Part shown: positions 6,706 through 11,492 of the stretch, in pieces
How positions within the stretch are numbered: the stretch's first letter is position 1
Layout of the letters: every line of letters begins with the position of its first letter
Source: Rhodospirillales bacterium
GTDB lineage: Bacteria; Pseudomonadota; Alphaproteobacteria; ATCC43930; CGMCC-115725
Reading direction: 5' to 3'
DNA: 11,492 bases
Assembly (NCBI GenBank): GCA_015654725.1
Contig: JAATGI010000160.1
Location: 1-11,492 of the forward strand
Program-made: the position numbers and the translations under genes
Notes under the pieces: model-generated
Database searches by the model: none
What the model saw: only the letters and a program-made list of their open reading frames with translations
What the model was told of the DNA's origin: nothing

Positions 6706-7500
6706 ATGGCGGATCAACAGGCCGGCGTTTCATCGATCGAGGTGAACGGCATCGCCACGGGGTTGATCCGGCGCGGCAGCGGGCGGCCGCTTCTGTTTCT
6801 CCATCCTGAAATCGGCCTTTCGCCATCGGCGCCGGTGATCGGTCTCCTGGCCGAGCGGTTCGCCGTCATCGCGCCGTCGCTTCCGGGCTTCGGCCATAGC
6901 GCCTTGCCGCCGGGCTTCACCGTCGACGATCTCGCTTATTTCGGCCTCGATCTGCTGGACGCGCTCGATCTGCGCGAGGTGGTGCTGGTGGGCGTCGCCT
7001 TCGGCGGCTGGATCGCGGCCGAGATCGCGACCAAGTCGCAGGAGCGCATCGCGCGCCTCGTGCTTGTCAATCCGGTCGGGATCAAGACCGGCGGGCGCGA
7101 AGAGCGCGATCTTCAGGATATTTTCGGCCTCACCCAGGCCGAGCTCGATGCCATGAGCTATCACGATCCAAGCCTCGCCCGCTTCGATCCCAAGGAAGCG
7201 AGCGAGGACGACATCTATGTCCGGCTGCGCAACCGCGAGACCGCCGCTCGTTTCGCCTGGTCGCCTTACATGCACAATCCGCGGCTGGCATCGCGCCTCC
7301 ATCGCATTCGCGTGCCGAGCCTGGTGCTGTGGGGCGAGAGCGACCGTATCGCGTCCGCGGATTACGGCCGCGCCTATGCCGCGCGCATTCCGGGCGCGCG
7401 GTTCGAGACCGTCGCGCGCGCCGGCCGCTATCCTCATCTCGAACGGCCCGATCATTTCGCGCGCCGCATCGCCGAATTCGTCGCGGCCAATCAATTCTGA
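6706..7500 (+). CDS. alpha/beta-hydrolase-fold protein with degenerate catalytic triad
   Basis: This 264-residue protein has a full alpha/beta-hydrolase fold pattern but atypical catalytic residues. The nucleophile elbow reads G96-V97-A98-F99-G100-G101, so the expected Ser is Ala (codon GCC, 6997-6999). The acid D213 in GESDRI is kept. In the C-terminal block, normally G-H-x-P-x-x-E-x-P, the sequence is GRYPHLERP (240-248), so the expected catalytic His is R241 (CGC, 7426-7428); H244 sits three residues later. The usual oxyanion-hole HG is H33-P34. The reading frame is intact and full length, with GGGAG before the ATG, only 10 bp after the monooxygenase and 17 bp before the next gene. It may be a non-hydrolytic member (binding protein, lyase or oxygenase-like) rather than an esterase. 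Calling it an active serine hydrolase would be unsafe. Confidence 0.85.
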   Translation: MADQQAGVSSIEVNGIATGLIRRGSGRPLLFLHPEIGLSPSAPVIGLLAERFAVIAPSLPGFGHSALPPGFTVDDLAYFGLDLLDALDLREVVLVGVAFGGWIAAEIATKSQERIARLVLVNPVGIKTGGREERDLQDIFGLTQAELDAMSYHDPSLARFDPKEASEDDIYVRLRNRETAARFAWSPYMHNPRLASRLHRIRVPSLVLWGESDRIASADYGRAYAARIPGARFETVARAGRYPHLERPDHFARRIAEFVAANQF

Positions 7501-7517
7501 GCCAAGGAGAGCGCACG

Positions 7518-8744
7518 ATGCGCTTCTACAGCTTCACCGAGGAACCCTATCCCGATGCTTGGGCCAGCGGCGCCGATTCGCTGCGTGTGAAACTGCCCAA
7601 CCGCTTGTGCGATCCGGAAGAGGCGGCGCGCCTCTATCACGAATATATCGATGAGTGGCAGCTTTGCGACGAGCTCGGCCTCGACATTTTCGTCAACGAG
7701 CATCACAGCACGGCAACCTGCCTCACTGCCTCGGCCAACATCATCCTCGCCATTCTGGCGCGCACCACCAAGCGCGCGCGGCTCTTGGCGCTGGGTTTCC
7801 CGATCGGCAACCGGCCCGATCCGCTGCGGGTCGCCGAGGAACTCTCGATGATCGACGTGATCTCGCGCGGCCGGTTGGAGATGGGGTTCGTCAAGGGCGT
7901 GCCTTACGAGATTCATCCGTCCAATTCCAATCCCGCCACCCTGACGGCGCGCTTCTGGGAGGCGCACGACCTCATCCTCAAGGCCATGATCAGCCATGAC
8001 GGGCCCTTCAGTTGGGAAGGCGAGTTCTTCCAATACCGCAACGTGAATATCTGGCCGCGCCCGTGGCAGCAGCCGCATCCGCCGGTCTGGGTCAGTTGCG
8101 TCAGCGTCGGCAGCGCGACCTCGATCGCCGAGCGTGGCCATGTGCTCGGCACGGTGATGACCGGCTACAAGGCGAAGGATTTGTTCGACGAATACCGGCG
8201 CGTCTGGCGCAGGCAGAGCAAGCCCGACCCGCTACCGCTCGACCGGCTGTGTTACGCGGGCTTTCTCGGCGTCGGCGAGACCGAGGCGGAGGGTCGCCGG
8301 CGCGGCGCGCTGGTGGCGCAATATCTGCGCACCAACTCGATCGTCGCCGAGGCGTTCAAAAATCCGCCGGGCTTTGTCGCGCCCGCCGCCGGCGCCAAGA
8401 TGATCAAGCAGACCGGCAGCATGACGTTTCAATCGCACAATGTCGCGACCAAGGAGGGCCGTGTCCTCAACTCCTTCGCCAAAGCCAGCGTTCAGGATCT
8501 GATCGATGGCGGGCTGCTGTTCGCCGGCACGCCCGACCAAGTCTTTCGCCAAATCGTCGATTTTTATGACACCGTCGGCGGCTTCGAGCATATGCAGCTC
8601 ATGTCTCAGGCCGGCACCATGGGCTGTGCCGATGTCGAGGCGAATCTTACGCTGTTCGCCAAGGAGGTGATGCCGCGCCTCCAAGAGTATGGCCGCATGC
8701 GGCGCAAGCAAATGGGCCTGCCACCGGAACCGGCGCTGGCGTAA
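7518..8744 (+). CDS. luciferase-like (LLM class) flavin-dependent oxidoreductase
   Basis: This 408-residue luciferase-like TIM-barrel protein is of a different subgroup from the NtaA-type enzyme upstream. Typical signs are FVNEHHST (58-65), the loop LALGFPIGNRPDPLRVAEEL (90-109), the SRGRLEMGFVKG segment (116-127), and W-P-R-P-W with PPVWVS (179-193). Members bind reduced FMN, or in some lineages F420, and act as monooxygenases or dehydrogenases; which applies here is not visible. The ATG at 7518 is chosen because AAGGAGA lies seven bases before it; the frame is open to 7329 but overlaps the preceding gene. It follows the hydrolase-fold gene by 17 bp, so it is in the same operon. Having two unlike luciferase-family enzymes in one operon suggests two successive oxidations, or one oxidation and one electron-transfer or dealkylation step. 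Confidence 0.92.
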   Translation: MRFYSFTEEPYPDAWASGADSLRVKLPNRLCDPEEAARLYHEYIDEWQLCDELGLDIFVNEHHSTATCLTASANIILAILARTTKRARLLALGFPIGNRPDPLRVAEELSMIDVISRGRLEMGFVKGVPYEIHPSNSNPATLTARFWEAHDLILKAMISHDGPFSWEGEFFQYRNVNIWPRPWQQPHPPVWVSCVSVGSATSIAERGHVLGTVMTGYKAKDLFDEYRRVWRRQSKPDPLPLDRLCYAGFLGVGETEAEGRRRGALVAQYLRTNSIVAEAFKNPPGFVAPAAGAKMIKQTGSMTFQSHNVATKEGRVLNSFAKASVQDLIDGGLLFAGTPDQVFRQIVDFYDTVGGFEHMQLMSQAGTMGCADVEANLTLFAKEVMPRLQEYGRMRRKQMGLPPEPALA

Positions 8745-8814
8745 GCGGAGTTCCAAGCGCGTCGGGAAAGCCCTATAACGGGCGGCAAGGGGGCTCCTTT
8801 ACGGAGGGTAGAGA

Positions 8815-9111
8815 ATGTCGATCGCGGGTAAATGGAAAATCACCATCAAGACCATGATGGGGGATCAGAACGCCGATCTCGATCTGACGGTAAACGGCGC
8901 CGCGCTCACGGGAACGATGTCGGGCCAAGGCGGCACCGCGGCCATCGCCGACGGCGCCGTGACGGGCGACGACTTCTCATGGAAAGCGTCGATCACCCAG
9001 CCGATGGCGCTCGATCTGGAATTTTCCGGTACGGTCGCGGGCGACCGCATGTCCGGTCAGGTCAAAGCCGGCGTGTTCGGCTATTCGCCGTTCGAGGGCG
9101 GTCGCGCTTAA
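8815..9111 (+). CDS. small conserved-type beta-rich protein of unknown function
   Basis: This 98-residue protein starts at an ATG with GGAGGG eight bases upstream (8803-8808). There is no signal peptide or membrane segment. The sequence alternates short hydrophobic strands with Gly/Asp turns: GKWKITIKT (5-13), DLDLTVNGAALTGTMSG (21-37), IADGAVTGDDFSWKASIT (44-61), LDLEFSGTVAGDRMSGQV (66-83), then a tail ending EGGRA. This pattern suggests a small antiparallel beta-barrel or beta-sandwich, perhaps calycin-like, possibly binding a small ligand. I recognise the general type of short W-starting, strand-turn-strand protein but no named family. It lies 70 bp after the second luciferase-like gene, so it may be the operon's last gene or have its own promoter; TATAAC at 8774-8779 is a weak -10 candidate. 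Confidence 0.75.
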   Translation: MSIAGKWKITIKTMMGDQNADLDLTVNGAALTGTMSGQGGTAAIADGAVTGDDFSWKASITQPMALDLEFSGTVAGDRMSGQVKAGVFGYSPFEGGRA

Positions 9112-9124
9112 ACGACCGCGTCGG

Positions 9125-9664
9125 TTAGCCCTTGCGAAGGGCCGAGACCGCCTTTTCGAAGCCCTTGATGGCCAGCGGAAAACTCACCGCCTGACCGGTC
9201 TTGGTGTAGATGGTGACCTTGGCCTCCGCCGCGGCAATGCCTTCCCGGATCATGGTGTCGTCGAACGATGTCGCGGCCTCGCAGCCTTGCGTATCGCAGC
9301 TGACATAGGGGATGCGGTGCGGCTGGGAGTCGCCGATTAGGAGTTCGAGGCCCTTTTGAATCAACACACCCGTCGGAATTCTGACATCCGTCATCATCTT
9401 GCCTTCGGGATTGAAGGCGATGATCCACAGCAGCACGACCTGATTCGATTTCTGCTCGCGCGCGCGCAGGACGGCGCTACAGGTCTTGCCCGCCTTGCCG
9501 GTGCCGGTTTCCTGGCAGGTCACTGTCCATGAATCGTATACCGTCGTTTCGGTACGCACCGGTCCGGACGGCGGCGCCGGTTGATCGGCCGCGTGAAGCG
9601 CGTATCCCGCACCGGAAGCCACTGTGATCAGTGCCGCGAAAAGGCCAATTCGCAAAATCCGCAT
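9125..9664 (-). CDS. secreted IalB-family protein (invasion-associated locus B family)
   Basis: This 179-residue exported protein has a signal peptide at about 1-26 (MRILRIGLFAALI, then SGAGYALHAA). The mature part begins with a Pro-rich linker and the family-typical block YDSWTVTCQ (43-51). Four cysteines (C50, C62, C123, C128) suggest two disulfides, C50-C62 and C123-C128, which fit a periplasmic beta-sandwich. IVLL-type strands around 77-84 (VLLWIIAF) and the DVRIPTGVLIQKGLELLIG segment (93-111) match the IalB family. The family is named after a Bartonella invasion locus but is common in free-living Alphaproteobacteria, so no virulence role should be inferred. I chose the ATG at 9662-9664 with GGTGGA upstream; a TTG at 9730 would place 22 polar residues before the signal peptide. 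It is convergent with the small protein gene, with 13 bp between stops. Confidence 0.9.
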   Translation of the reverse strand: MRILRIGLFAALITVASGAGYALHAADQPAPPSGPVRTETTVYDSWTVTCQETGTGKAGKTCSAVLRAREQKSNQVVLLWIIAFNPEGKMMTDVRIPTGVLIQKGLELLIGDSQPHRIPYVSCDTQGCEAATSFDDTMIREGIAAAEAKVTIYTKTGQAVSFPLAIKGFEKAVSALRKG

Positions 9665-9738
9665 GTTTTCCACCCGCGATGTCGTCGGATGCTTCTCGGC
9701 GCGCCGGTATCGGCTCACCGCGGAAGCCAAGGACCGCT

Positions 9739-9758
9739 GGCCGCCGATAACGGCGGCC
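9739..9758 (-). other. perfect 8-bp GC stem-loop in the probable leader of the IalB-family gene
   Basis: GGCCGCCG (9739-9746) pairs perfectly with CGGCGGCC (9751-9758) across a four-base loop. It lies 75-95 bases before the IalB-family start. No T-run follows on either strand, so it is a poor intrinsic terminator. If the promoter proposed at 9770-9798 is right, this hairpin forms the very 5' end of the mRNA, where it could protect the transcript. Confidence 0.5.
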
Positions 9759-9769
9759 CGGCGGGTGTT

Positions 9770-9798
9770 CTAATACGGAATATGGACCGGCTTTGCAA
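9770..9798 (-). promoter_or_regulatory. candidate promoter for the IalB-family gene
   Basis: On the minus strand TTGCAA (9793-9798), a 17-bp spacer and TATTAG (9770-9775) each match four of six consensus positions. Transcription would start near 9763 and give a leader of about 98 bases that contains the GC hairpin. The call is by eye only. Confidence 0.3.
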
Positions 9799-9884
9799 CC
9801 GATCCCTTCCGTACCCAGCGGAGTATGGTTAAGCCGCTATTTCCGCATGCCGCAATTCGACGCGCTCACCGGTCCGCATGCTTG

Positions 9885-9903
9885 GCTGACGCGCTATGTC
9901 AGC
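9885..9903 (-). other. perfect 6-bp stem-loop downstream of the PNPOx-fold gene
   Basis: GCTGAC (9885-9890) and GTCAGC (9898-9903) are perfect inverted arms with a seven-base loop, 58 bases past the stop of the leftward PNPOx-fold gene. No T-run follows, so it is at best a 3'-end stabiliser or a Rho-associated end structure. It could equally be a protein-binding dyad. Confidence 0.3.
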
Positions 9904-9961
9904 ATCGGACGCGGCGCCCGGGTTCCGTCGCCCTCAACCCGTCGAACGCCCGGCGCGATCG

Positions 9962-10402
9962 TCACTCGAGCGTGAGCGGCTGGCCGAATAGGTCCTCGAC
10001 CCGCTCGACCTCGATCAACACCGCCCAGCCTTTCTTGTCCGGGTCGCGTTTGCGTTCGTGCGAAATGAGCCGCTCCCACACTTTGTCATAGACCGGGCCG
10101 GATTTGTGGACCGTCGCCGTGCCGTAGAAACGCACGATGCCGCCGACCGGCAAGATGCCGTCCTTGCGCAATTGCAGCTTGCGGAAATAGGCCGTGACCT
10201 TGGTGCCGTCACGCAACAGCGCGTCGGTGCTGCCGCGGCCGCGCTCCCACAGCGAGATATGCTCGTCATCGTAAATCTGGGCGCTGCCGCGCGGCGTGAT
10301 CTGGGCAAAGCCGTCGGGATGACAGGTGCCGATCAGGACCGTGTCTTCCTCATGGTCATGCGCGCCGTCGACATGCGGCCGGAGAATGTTCGGAATCTTC
10401 AC
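9962..10402 (-). CDS. pyridoxamine 5'-phosphate oxidase-fold (split-barrel) flavoprotein
   Basis: This 146-residue protein has the split-barrel pattern of the PNPOx-like superfamily. It starts KIPNILRPHV, then TVLIGTCHPDGFAQITPRGS (21-40) with the P-R-G segment, ISLWERGRGST (49-59), a KVTAYFRK strand (68-75), VRFYGTATVHKSGP (90-103), and the C-terminal VEDLFGQPLTLE. Members bind FMN, or F420 or haem in some branches, and most of those found beside catabolic genes are not vitamin B6 enzymes, so the reaction is open. There is no internal ATG; the best start is GTG at 10400-10402, five bases after the VOC gene's TGA, with no clear ribosome binding site, which suggests translation by coupling. 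The frame stays open far upstream, but that part is antisense or off-frame to the VOC gene and is excluded. Confidence 0.82.
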   Translation of the reverse strand: MKIPNILRPHVDGAHDHEEDTVLIGTCHPDGFAQITPRGSAQIYDDEHISLWERGRGSTDALLRDGTKVTAYFRKLQLRKDGILPVGGIVRFYGTATVHKSGPVYDKVWERLISHERKRDPDKKGWAVLIEVERVEDLFGQPLTLE

Positions 10403-10407
10403 GGCGA

Positions 10408-10971
10408 TCAGCGATAGGTATTGTTGGAATGATGGTCGCCGGCGAGCCAGCGCTTCAGCTCCGAATGCGCGTCGGCAAGCCGGTCGGCGTTGATCTGATC
10501 GACATCGGGCGCGTCGCGCGTCAGCTCGACGATCATGCCGTTCGGATCGGTGACATAGACCGAGCGGCAATAGCCGTGGTCGATGACGAAGGTCGCCGGC
10601 TCCTTGAAGCCGGCCGCCGCGATCCGCCGCTCGATCGCCGCTTGCGCCGCCTCGTCGACCCTGAGCGCGATGTGATGAAACGCCGAGAACGGCATTTTCG
10701 GCCCGAATTGATCCTGGTCCTTCGGATCGGCGAATTGGAAAAATGCCAGCGCGCCACCGTCGCCGATGCCGAAGAAGCAATGGCAATAGACCCGGAGCGC
10801 GCCGAACAGCTCGTCCGCCTCGCACCAAGTCGCCAATAGCGGGAAGCCGAGCACGTCTTCGTAGAAATGCCGTGTCGCCTCCATGTCGCGCGTGACATAG
10901 GCGTTGTGGTGAAGCCGGCTCAGTAAGTGCCTCGCCCCGGAATCGGTCGCGGCGGCGGTACGGGTATCCAT
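10408..10971 (-). CDS. VOC-superfamily metalloenzyme (extradiol dioxygenase/glyoxalase-fold)
   Basis: This 187-residue protein carries one vicinal-oxygen-chelate domain at about 19-153 made of two beta-alpha-beta-beta-beta modules. The first begins LHHNAYVTRDMEATRHFYEDVLGF (20-43) split by a typical D-M-E turn; the second begins FHHIALRVDE (98-107) and ends YVTDPNGMIVEL (139-150). Probable metal ligands are H22, H100 and E149, the facial triad used by extradiol dioxygenases and many other VOC enzymes. The sequence does not tell dioxygenase from isomerase, lyase or glyoxalase. The ATG at 10969-10971 has GGAGG seven bases upstream; open frame further upstream is leader. It leads the two-gene leftward unit with the PNPOx-fold gene and diverges from an aromatic-type aldehyde dehydrogenase, so a role in aromatic compound turnover is an attractive inference. 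Confidence 0.88.
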   Translation of the reverse strand: MDTRTAAATDSGARHLLSRLHHNAYVTRDMEATRHFYEDVLGFPLLATWCEADELFGALRVYCHCFFGIGDGGALAFFQFADPKDQDQFGPKMPFSAFHHIALRVDEAAQAAIERRIAAAGFKEPATFVIDHGYCRSVYVTDPNGMIVELTRDAPDVDQINADRLADAHSELKRWLAGDHHSNNTYR

Positions 10972-11021
10972 GGCGTGGCCTCCTCGGATCGTAAACGCCG
11001 ACGCTGCGGCGTTCGCTCGTT

Positions 11022-11043
11022 CTCGATGAAAGGTATAATCGAG
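11022..11043. promoter_or_regulatory. 6-10-6 inverted repeat overlapping the candidate VOC promoter
   Basis: CTCGAT (11022-11027) and ATCGAG (11038-11043) are perfect inverted arms separated by 10 bp. The repeat covers the proposed -10 and start of the leftward transcript. Its size and place fit a dimeric repressor operator. It resembles the dyad at 11143-11164 in spacing and in a CGA core. Confidence 0.35.
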
Positions 11044-11060
11044 GGGGAAATTTCTTTCCA
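11032..11060 (-). promoter_or_regulatory. candidate promoter for the VOC/PNPOx-fold unit
   Basis: On the minus strand TGGAAA (11055-11060), a 17-bp spacer and TATACC (11032-11037) each match four of six consensus positions. The leader would be about 54 bases. On the plus strand the same place reads a perfect TATAAT (11034-11039) but without a good -35, so the direction is not certain. Confidence 0.33.
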
Positions 11061-11104
11061 TCGCTAACCCGAAAAGGGCGCGCCGTGGCGACGGTGGGCC
11101 CGGC

Positions 11105-11133
11105 TGGATATCGCCTGCCCGACCCGTTATAAC
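11105..11133 (+). promoter_or_regulatory. candidate promoter for the aldehyde dehydrogenase gene
   Basis: TGGATA (11105-11110), an ideal 17-bp spacer and TATAAC (11128-11133) match the housekeeping consensus at four and five of six positions. Transcription would start near 11140, about 59 bases before the ATG. The -10 lies inside a perfect 8-bp palindrome, GTTATAAC (11126-11133). Confidence 0.42.
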
Positions 11134-11142
11134 CGACACCGA

Positions 11143-11164
11143 TCCGACGCGCGATCGTGTCGGA
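11143..11164. promoter_or_regulatory. 6-10-6 inverted repeat just downstream of the candidate aldehyde dehydrogenase promoter
   Basis: TCCGAC (11143-11148) and GTCGGA (11159-11164) are perfect inverted arms with a 10-bp spacer, starting a few bases past the predicted transcription start. That is a common place for a repressor operator; an mRNA leader hairpin is the alternative. Confidence 0.38.
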
Positions 11165-11198
11165 GCGAATGAAAACAAGGGAAATGGGAGAGGCGAAG

Positions 11199-11492
11199 AT
11201 GAACGCACCCGTGCCGAAATTCTTGATCGAGGCCACTTGGCGCGGACGCTTGTTCGGCGCGGAATGGCACAATGCCGGCGGCGGCTCCCTCGACGTGTTC
11301 GAGCCCGCGACGGGTGCCACGCTCACCCGCGTCGGCAATGCCAGCGCCGCCGATGTGCGCCATGCCGCCGCCGAGGCCAAGGCGGCGCAGCCGGGCTGGG
11401 CCGCGACACCCTATGAAAAGCGGGCCGCCATCCTGCGCAAGGCCGCTCGGCTGCTGGAGGACAATCAGGAAGCGCTGATCCCGTGGATCGCC
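11199..11492 (+). CDS. NAD(P)-dependent aldehyde dehydrogenase, benzaldehyde-dehydrogenase-like, partial (3' end beyond window)
   Basis: Only the first 98 residues are present, and the gene is open to the right edge. The visible part is the N-terminal arm of the aldehyde dehydrogenase superfamily: a W-R-G-x-L-F opening (14-19), then VFEPATGATLTRVGNAS (33-49), a DVRHAAAEAKAAQPGWAATP helix (52-71) and the RAAILRKAARLLEDN helix (76-90). The opening and the WAATPYEKRAAILRKAA stretch resemble XylC-type benzaldehyde dehydrogenases more than generic ones, but the catalytic Cys and Glu are off the window, so substrate is a guess. I use the ATG at 11199 with GGGAGAGG upstream; in-frame ATGs at 11169 and 11184 would add 10 or 5 residues. 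It is transcribed divergently from the VOC gene and probably shares a regulator with it. Confidence 0.85.
   Translation, partial: MNAPVPKFLIEATWRGRLFGAEWHNAGGGSLDVFEPATGATLTRVGNASAADVRHAAAEAKAAQPGWAATPYEKRAAILRKAARLLEDNQEALIPWIA

Larger units (their letters stand above)
9665..9961. other. 297-bp gene-free region between the IalB-family and PNPOx-fold genes
   Basis: No convincing coding sequence is seen here. A 60-codon plus-strand frame from 9793 has no ribosome binding site, no recognisable protein features and runs into the antisense of the next gene. The stretch holds two perfect stem-loops (9739-9758 and 9885-9903), a candidate leftward promoter (9770-9798), and an 8-bp direct repeat CCGCATGC at 9843-9850 and 9874-9881. 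Confidence 0.6.

Noticed and set aside
8794..8806. CTCC/GGAG pairing that could hide the ribosome binding site of the small protein gene
   Set aside because: The stem is four base pairs only, too short to argue for a riboswitch or thermosensor; complementarity to GGAG is common near start sites.
9843..9881. Direct repeat CCGCATGC, two copies 31 bp apart
   Set aside because: There are only two 8-bp copies with no further periodicity, so it is not a CRISPR array, iteron set or attachment site.
9793..9975. 60-codon plus-strand open frame in the intergenic region
   Set aside because: There is no ribosome binding site, no domain or signal features, and it ends antisense to the PNPOx-fold gene. 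Frames of this length are expected by chance in GC-rich DNA.
10408..11380. Upstream extension of the PNPOx-fold reading frame, making a 472-residue protein
   Set aside because: The extension is off-frame through the VOC gene and crosses an intergenic promoter region and the aldehyde dehydrogenase antisense. Only the last 146 residues resemble a family.

Overview
The window is GC-rich DNA with dense, tightly spaced genes and strong purine-rich ribosome binding sites. It is most likely chromosomal DNA of an alphaproteobacterium. An IalB-family gene, a family found mostly in Alphaproteobacteria, supports this, as do the ECF sigma/zinc-finger anti-sigma pair and the degradative gene content. No species can be named. 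I see no tRNA, rRNA, insertion sequence, CRISPR array, integrase or replication origin.

Region 1 (1-2296, all minus strand) is a regulatory and extracytoplasmic module. In transcription order it holds a Tat-exported calcineurin-like metallophosphoesterase, a secreted blue-copper (cupredoxin) protein, an ECF sigma factor, and its membrane zinc-finger anti-sigma factor, which overlaps the sigma gene by ATGA and is cut by the window edge.

Region 2 (2418-9111) looks catabolic and is built around a divergent promoter region near 4039-4159. Leftward run a dienelactone-hydrolase-family protein and, 13 bp later, a classical short-chain dehydrogenase. Rightward run a stand-alone MetE-type zinc methyltransferase-like protein, an NtaA/DszA-family flavin monooxygenase, an alpha/beta-hydrolase-fold protein lacking two catalytic-triad residues, a second luciferase-like oxidoreductase, and a small 98-residue protein. 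Gaps between the first four are 28, 10 and 17 bp, so they are almost certainly one operon. Together they suggest oxidative breakdown of a small organic compound: flavin-dependent oxygenation, transfer to or from a thiol, dehydrogenation and hydrolysis. The substrate cannot be read from sequence, and no flavin reductase is present in the window.

Region 3 (9125-9664, minus) is a secreted IalB-family protein, convergent with region 2. Its 297-bp upstream gap (9665-9961) holds two perfect GC-rich stem-loops and a candidate promoter, but no convincing gene.

Region 4 (9962-11492) has a leftward pair, a VOC (extradiol-dioxygenase/glyoxalase-fold) metalloenzyme followed 5 bp later by a pyridoxamine-phosphate-oxidase-fold flavoprotein. 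A divergent aldehyde dehydrogenase resembling benzaldehyde dehydrogenase runs off the right edge. The 197-227 bp between them carries a candidate promoter in each direction, each overlapped by a 6-10-6 inverted repeat with the same CGA half-site core.

The most unusual single observation is the alpha/beta-hydrolase-fold protein with Ser to Ala and His to Arg at the expected catalytic positions, kept intact in the middle of a compact operon.
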